The translations under genes were made by a program, and so were the position numbers. The notes below the pieces were generated by a model that worked only from the letters and a program-made list of their open reading frames with translations, was not told the origin of the DNA and searched no databases. Positions 59,276 through 64,000 of a stretch of 64,000 bases of DNA are shown piece after piece. The DNA lies in the NCBI GenBank assembly GCA_032718565.1, contig JAVGVS010000301.1:316255-380254 (forward strand), in the 5' to 3' direction. The DNA is from Distichodus sexfasciatus. Its lineage: Eukaryota; Chordata; Actinopteri; Characiformes; Distichodontidae. Position 1 is the stretch's first letter; each line of letters begins with the position of its first letter.

Positions 59276-59899
59276 CCATCTTTCATTTCAAACTTGCGTC
59301 CTTTTGATATCTGAAATTACTATATATAGATGTATCTGATGTTCTGGAAAAAATACAGCTGTAAAGTCTGGAAATTCTCTTCAGAGGATATTTTTTCTGT
59401 TAGGCCTTTGTAGCAAAATCTTATCCAATCTTTGAACCCCAGAAGTCTTGAAGAGTAATCAACATTTCTGATTCATTCATCACATTATCCATTTTGCTTA
59501 CTTCCTTAAAAAAACTTTCTAATAACCGCTTAACACAAAGTCTGTTCAACAACTTTCCTTAAATCAACCTCCCCCCTGTTACTTAGATCAAGAATAACTG
59601 GTGAACCCTGAAAGGGAAAAATATTCTCTTAGAGTATGAGTAAGGAAATGGAACCTACATGGAAACAAATGATAAATAAAAGTAGAATAACTATCTGGCA
59701 TGCAAACGTCACTGTATAACTCATATGTTAACAAAAAGGTAATGCTGCATATTTAATCATCTTGAGGGCGTTCTGCAGTGAGTTCAAATGTGCAGCACCA
59801 CCAGGTGGGAAAGGTGACCTACATTTTCTGTCGAGCCTTCGACAAAAAGGCCCTGAACATGATAAATAAGCAAGGAAAAGATTGAATGATATATAGAGA

Positions 59900-59900
59900 G

Positions 59901-59928
<28 letters not shown>
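59900..59928. repeat. (AT)n microsatellite
   Basis: An uninterrupted AT run. Confidence 0.95.
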
Positions 59929-59933
<5 letters not shown>

Positions 59934-60185
59934 GAGAATCTGTTGGTTTTTTTAAAAGTGGGAGCTGTAAGGAGGCTGACCTCAAAACGCGCCTCCTGCT
60001 GCTCACACTTTCAAAGTGTTTTGACGCAAAAAAGAGGAAAACAGCCTGCGATGTAGGTTGCTTTGGGAGATTTATGAGAAAAGGAGAAGAGCTCTAGACC
60101 CAAGGCTGCCAGTAGACGGTTTGTTTGTTTTTTTACATTACTCCAGAACAAGAATTTTGCTAAGTTTCTCCTACAAAAGCATGAA

Positions 60186-60188
<3 letters not shown>

Positions 60189-60250
<62 letters not shown>
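60189..60250. repeat. (AT)31 microsatellite
   Basis: The longest pure dinucleotide run in the window, about 62 bp of perfect AT, able to extrude a cruciform. Confidence 0.95.
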
Positions 60251-60256
<6 letters not shown>

Positions 60257-60732
60257 AAAATACAAAAGTAAACTCTTGACTTTCACACAAATACACAAAA
60301 ATAATAAGAATGCTATTTCATTGCAAATAGTGCTGCACAAGGTATAGTTTGCATAGGGGCGGGAGGAAGAAATAAACTAGGTAGGAACACTTTGTAAGAA
60401 GTATGTATTGTGGGACTTGTTGTTGAAACGATCACATAGCAAAACCCAAAAAAGAAAACAAGGAGGGTTATTTAAGGACTGTAATCGCCCAAACCAGCCC
60501 TCGCACTTCAATGATATTCACAACATCAAACCCCTGCCCCAACCCAAACCCGATATTGTGGACTTTGGTCTCTGACTGAGGGTGTTGGCGGTGAGATGAT
60601 TACAGAGCCAGGAGATCGTGGTGACCCTTCCCTGTCCTGGGATGAAGTTGTTAATTGCTGCAGTATCTTTGGTATCATTAAAAGGCTCATGTTGGAGCCA
60701 GGCTAGTCCTGCTGTCGCTTGGGCTATGCACA

Positions 60733-60737
<5 letters not shown>

Positions 60738-60767
<30 letters not shown>
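60738..60767. repeat. (AC)15 microsatellite
   Basis: An uninterrupted AC run. Confidence 0.95.
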
Positions 60768-61444
60768 AGAGAGAAGTATATGTCATAGAGTGTTATTTGC
60801 CCATTAATTTGAAAAAATTGCATCATCTCACTAGAGATACAGATTGTTTCTTTTATTGGGTACATTTTTCACAGACGCATTTCTCAAGTAATGACAGCGA
60901 CATCGTCTTTGATTCCCTGCATTTAAACAGATTTAGGCGTGGTAATGAAATAGGATTGATGTTCTTATTTTGGAGCTACACTCTAAATGAACTGATTATT
61001 ACTAAATCAGCAGCTCTCAAAAGCTTCCTGATCTGTCTTTTAAGTCAGAGCTTTGTACTGAGTCCAACTGGCCTGGCAATAGTAACAGTAAATAGTTAAT
61101 AGTAAAATATTCCACCATCACAATACTGAATTAGCAATTCCCTTCGGATCAGTAAACATAGGCAAAAGATAGAGATATTACACACAGAAAACCAGATCCT
61201 GCCTACTGAAGTGTGAATAATTGTAACTGTATCGATAAGAGATAAGAATACAATATAGCAGCTAAAATCCAATTCAAAACTTTTTAAGCTCACGAGAACT
61301 TAAATAGGAACAAAAACTCGAACAGCTCACATACTGTTAGTGCTTCACCACCATGCTTAACAAACTCAAAAAATGAAGTAGATCCACTAAAGAGATGAAC
61401 CTGTCTTATTTTTCTCTGACCCCCAATAAAAGTGTTGGTACACC

Positions 61445-61660
61445 ACAGTTGGTAGCATAACGGTTTGGGAATTTGCTCTGTGATTAGAAGGTCGCCGGTT
61501 CGAATCCCGGACTGGTAAAGTTATCAATGAGGTACTCATGAGCAAGGTACTGTCCCTGAGCATTTCACTCTTGTGCTGCCCACTGCACCTTTCATGGATG
61601 GGTCAAATGCAGAGGTGACATTTTGTTGTGATGCACAAATAGTCACTCACTTTCACTTAT
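61445..61660 (+). mobile_element. tRNA-derived SINE, copy 3 (full length)
   Basis: The head has TAGCATAACGGTTTGGG (A-box region) and GGTTCGAATCC (B box). The body carries TACTCATGAGCAAGGTAC and the tail GTCAAATGCAGAGGTGAC and AGTCACTCACTTTCACTT. This is the best-preserved head of the family here. It is not a functional tRNA gene: there is no cloverleaf closure at the acceptor stem. Confidence 0.8.
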
Positions 61661-61803
61661 ATGTAAACACCATGATTTCATTATAAAATATATAAATAAA
61701 TTTTATATATAAATTAGTATAAAAAGATAAAATCACTTATAGTAACAAAAATCAGCATTTAATCGTGTTTTCCATACAAATCCCCACGCAACACAAAATA
61801 TGT

Positions 61804-61818
61804 CCAGCAGAGGGCGAC
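61804..61818 (+). promoter_or_regulatory. CTCF-like motif upstream of FAN1
   Basis: CCAGCAGAGGGCGAC matches every core position of the vertebrate CTCF consensus. It is unique sequence between a SINE and the repeat-free block at 62030. Occupancy is inferred only. Confidence 0.45.
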
Positions 61819-62029
61819 ACGTGTCTAAAAACTCGGCTTCTTTTTTGGGATTGAGTAGTAGACACCCATTAGTCTGTGTGTGACTTCAAATCAGTAGCTT
61901 TAAAAATAAAAAGATGACTGCTGTCTCGTGTCACGGATACATATGTTTATGTGCATATGCCTAAAAGGACGCAGGACGTCACACGGAAGGCCAGCAGACA
62001 GACGGGCGAGGAGAGACAGGCAGCAGATG

Positions 62030-62340
62030 GAGAGAAAGATTACCAAATCGGCTGTCGATAAGGAGTTTCACCATCCACCTGATCTGAATCGTTATAGCAG
62101 GTTCTAAGCTTGAGTTAGCCTCAGGCTGATGCCTCCTCCTTCCCACCTCCTCCTCCTGTCTACGTCTATGAACGCTGCCTAAACTCTGAGCATTAAGCGC
62201 TATCTATTTATCAAAGCCACTGCTCGATTCCCTTTGATGCGATTATAATGGGATATGAGAGTGACTCAGCAGACTATAGCTCGAGTTTCAGGGAGTTTTA
62301 TGTCATTTTGCCATTACTCATCACTAGCATTGCATCAGTG
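62030..62340. promoter_or_regulatory. Candidate conserved non-coding element upstream of FAN1
   Basis: Repeat-free sequence contains AAATCGGCTGTCGATAAGGA, ATTAAGCGCTATCTATTTAT and CTTTGATGCGATTATAATGG, flanked by SINE-rich DNA. No ORF or splice structure was recognised. Proposed on the absence of repeats and the balanced composition only. Confidence 0.22.
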
Positions 62341-62517
62341 GTTACAAAACGAAGAGAGGAGGTTTGATTAAAGCGACTTCCAGCCCTTTAAAGGCAATAG
62401 AGACGCACGATACATACAAATAATTATAGTTTTCGCGCACTGCAAAGACCCCCACCCTGGCACACAGACACAATGCAGCATTTAGACCTTTAAACTGCAA
62501 CTGGAATATGACAAGTA

Positions 62518-62682
62518 AGCCGGCGCGAATCCCGCGTTGGGTAAACGGCACCACTGAGGTACTCATGAGCAAGGTACCGTCCCCAAGCACTGCCCACTTT
62601 TCCATCACAGACAGGTCAAATGCAGAGGTCAGATTTTACTGTGGTGTGTTCACAATGGCAAATAGTCACTCACTTTCACCAT
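62518..62682 (+). mobile_element. tRNA-derived SINE, copy 4 (5'-truncated)
   Basis: The copy starts inside the B-box region (GCGCGAATCCCGCG) and keeps the body (TACTCATGAGCAAGGTAC) and tail (GTCAAATGCAGAGGTCAG, then AGTCACTCACTTTCACC). 5' truncation is usual for LINE-mobilised SINEs. Confidence 0.75.
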
Positions 62683-64000
62683 AATCTGGAGAAACTAATT
62701 TTTGTATGTTCTCTGTGATTATAAATGGTTGTGGGGTCCTAACTGTCCACTAAAAATGTGATTTTCACGGCTTTCTCAGAGAGATTCATGTATGCTATTT
62801 GTATTACAGAGGCTGCCCTAAAAGTTCTTGAGTTGACCTCATGCACAGTGCAGCATTTCCTGGGTACAGCTGCAATATACGTATCAGGCATGGCATCAAC
62901 TTTGCAGTTTGAACAATACACAGTTGAAAATCAGAAGAAAATCTATACGGTGGACTGAGCTAAAATCTGGATTTGTGAAGACAGAGATACTGCAAGGTAA
63001 CGTTTGATATCATCGCTTGAAAATCTGTAAAAATTGTATAATAGATGGACGAACTCAGACTGGTATAAGATCCGGGGCTAGAGATTACGTATGTACTGTG
63101 TGGTGCTTTTTAGGTGGTTGGACGGCCCTAACTGTAAATGTAAAAAGAGAAATTTCTCCGATTTTTATGGCTTCGTGGGGACTTTTTGCTGATATTTTGG
63201 AACGTTTAGCAGGCTGAATTTAGACTTAGCAAATATAATGTAACAAGTAAAATATCGACTTTACATCTTGTACAACGGACAACAAACCTGTCTAATAGAA
63301 GGAAAAAACAGCCTGGGGTCAGAGTGTGAGTATGTACGGTGTCTATGTTTTTAAGTGGTTGTGCAGACCTAATTGTGCCCTTAATAAGAGATTAGTTCTA
63401 TTTTTAGAGCTTTCTAAAAAACAAGTAAGACATCAAGGATTTTAGGAAAGGAGGGGAGGAGTAAGGTTACGGTGAAGGGTAAATTTCCTCTAAAAGTAAA
63501 AAAAACTGAGAAATTGATGTTAGGTTTTGTGAGGGCATTTTATATGCCTTATATAGAGTTATTAAGGTTCTTGATATTTATTAACTGATGTTCTGTTTGT
63601 TACTGAGGTTTATGTTGAGATTTACATCAAGAAATGATGATAGTCACTGGCTGTACGTCACAAAGACATGGCTCTCTGTGGTGTGTGTGTTTCTAAAATA
63701 TTATGGACGGACGTAATTTGATGACGAATGAATAATGGTGTCCCTGTTTGGTTTTGTCAAGGTATCTTTTTGTATAAACAATTTAAGAAAAGTATACTTT
63801 CATTTGAATGACTAAGGTTATGACAAGGGTTGTGGGCAGGATTCCATATCTATGGAATGTCCAAAAAGTGAAGTGTGTGTGTGTGTGTGTGTGTGTGTGT
63901 AGGGCAGCTAATATCGATCATATGGAGCCAAGCAGGAGTGTTTGCCTGTACCGCAAGTCAATAGAGCTTAGATTAGGCAGGGCGAGACAGCACTCCTAAT
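62683..64000. other. Non-genic right edge
   Basis: AT-rich sequence with short frames and one GT microsatellite; nothing else recognised. A gene further right cannot be excluded. Confidence 0.45.
63873..63900. repeat. (GT)14 microsatellite
   Basis: An uninterrupted GT run near the right edge. Confidence 0.95.

Larger units (their letters stand above)
57738..61444. other. Non-genic stretch upstream of FAN1
   Basis: Apart from the listed MITE, diverged repeat and microsatellites, no exon or RNA gene was recognised. Confidence 0.45.

Noticed and set aside
61445..61520. tRNA gene
   Set aside because: A- and B-box motifs are present but no proper cloverleaf closes, and the sequence continues into a SINE body found at other loci.
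1..64000. CRISPR arrays, operons, phage or other prokaryotic systems
   Set aside because: The only regular arrays are microsatellites and the 29-bp minisatellite, whose units are contiguous without unique spacers; gene structure is eukaryotic.

Overview
The window looks like nuclear DNA from a teleost fish. It carries one intron-rich vertebrate gene, several tRNA-derived SINE copies, hAT-like and stem-loop MITEs of kinds common in fish, and many CA/GT, CT and AT microsatellites. No bacterial, plasmid or viral organisation is visible. I cannot name the species; the DANA-like SINE head suggests an ostariophysan fish, but weakly.

One protein-coding gene can be supported: FAN1 (FANCD2/FANCI-associated nuclease 1), on the minus strand. 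I traced 13 coding exons from the ATG at 54749 to the stop at 44997-44999. All introns are GT-AG, all phases agree, and the coding length is 3018 nt (1005 aa plus stop). The UBZ4 zinc finger, the SPYF MLH1-binding motif, the SAP region, the TPR-like helices and the VRR_NUC nuclease with its catalytic residues are intact. The introns hold a 29-bp minisatellite, a 1021-bp hAT-like element with an exact 8-bp target duplication, a 628-bp TIR element and other transposon debris. A likely polyadenylation signal lies near 44590 and a candidate promoter near 57.2-57.4 kb.

Positions 1 to about 44,580, downstream of FAN1, hold no coding exon I recognise. A CpG-rich block at 5.5-7.0 kb looks like a promoter: CRE, two CCAAT boxes 31 bp apart, GC box and E-box. 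Two consensus minus-strand splice donors lie to its left (6131 and 5202), suggesting non-coding 5' exons of a gene running out of the window to the left. Several repeat-free blocks rich in homeodomain-type TAAT/ATTA cores look like candidate conserved non-coding elements. MTMR10, the tail-to-tail neighbour of FAN1 in human, is not recognisable here.

Positions 57.5-64.0 kb, upstream of FAN1, hold microsatellites, a MITE, two SINE copies, a CTCF-like motif and a repeat-free block near 62.0-62.3 kb, but no exon I can recognise. No prokaryote-style system (CRISPR, operon, toxin-antitoxin) is present.
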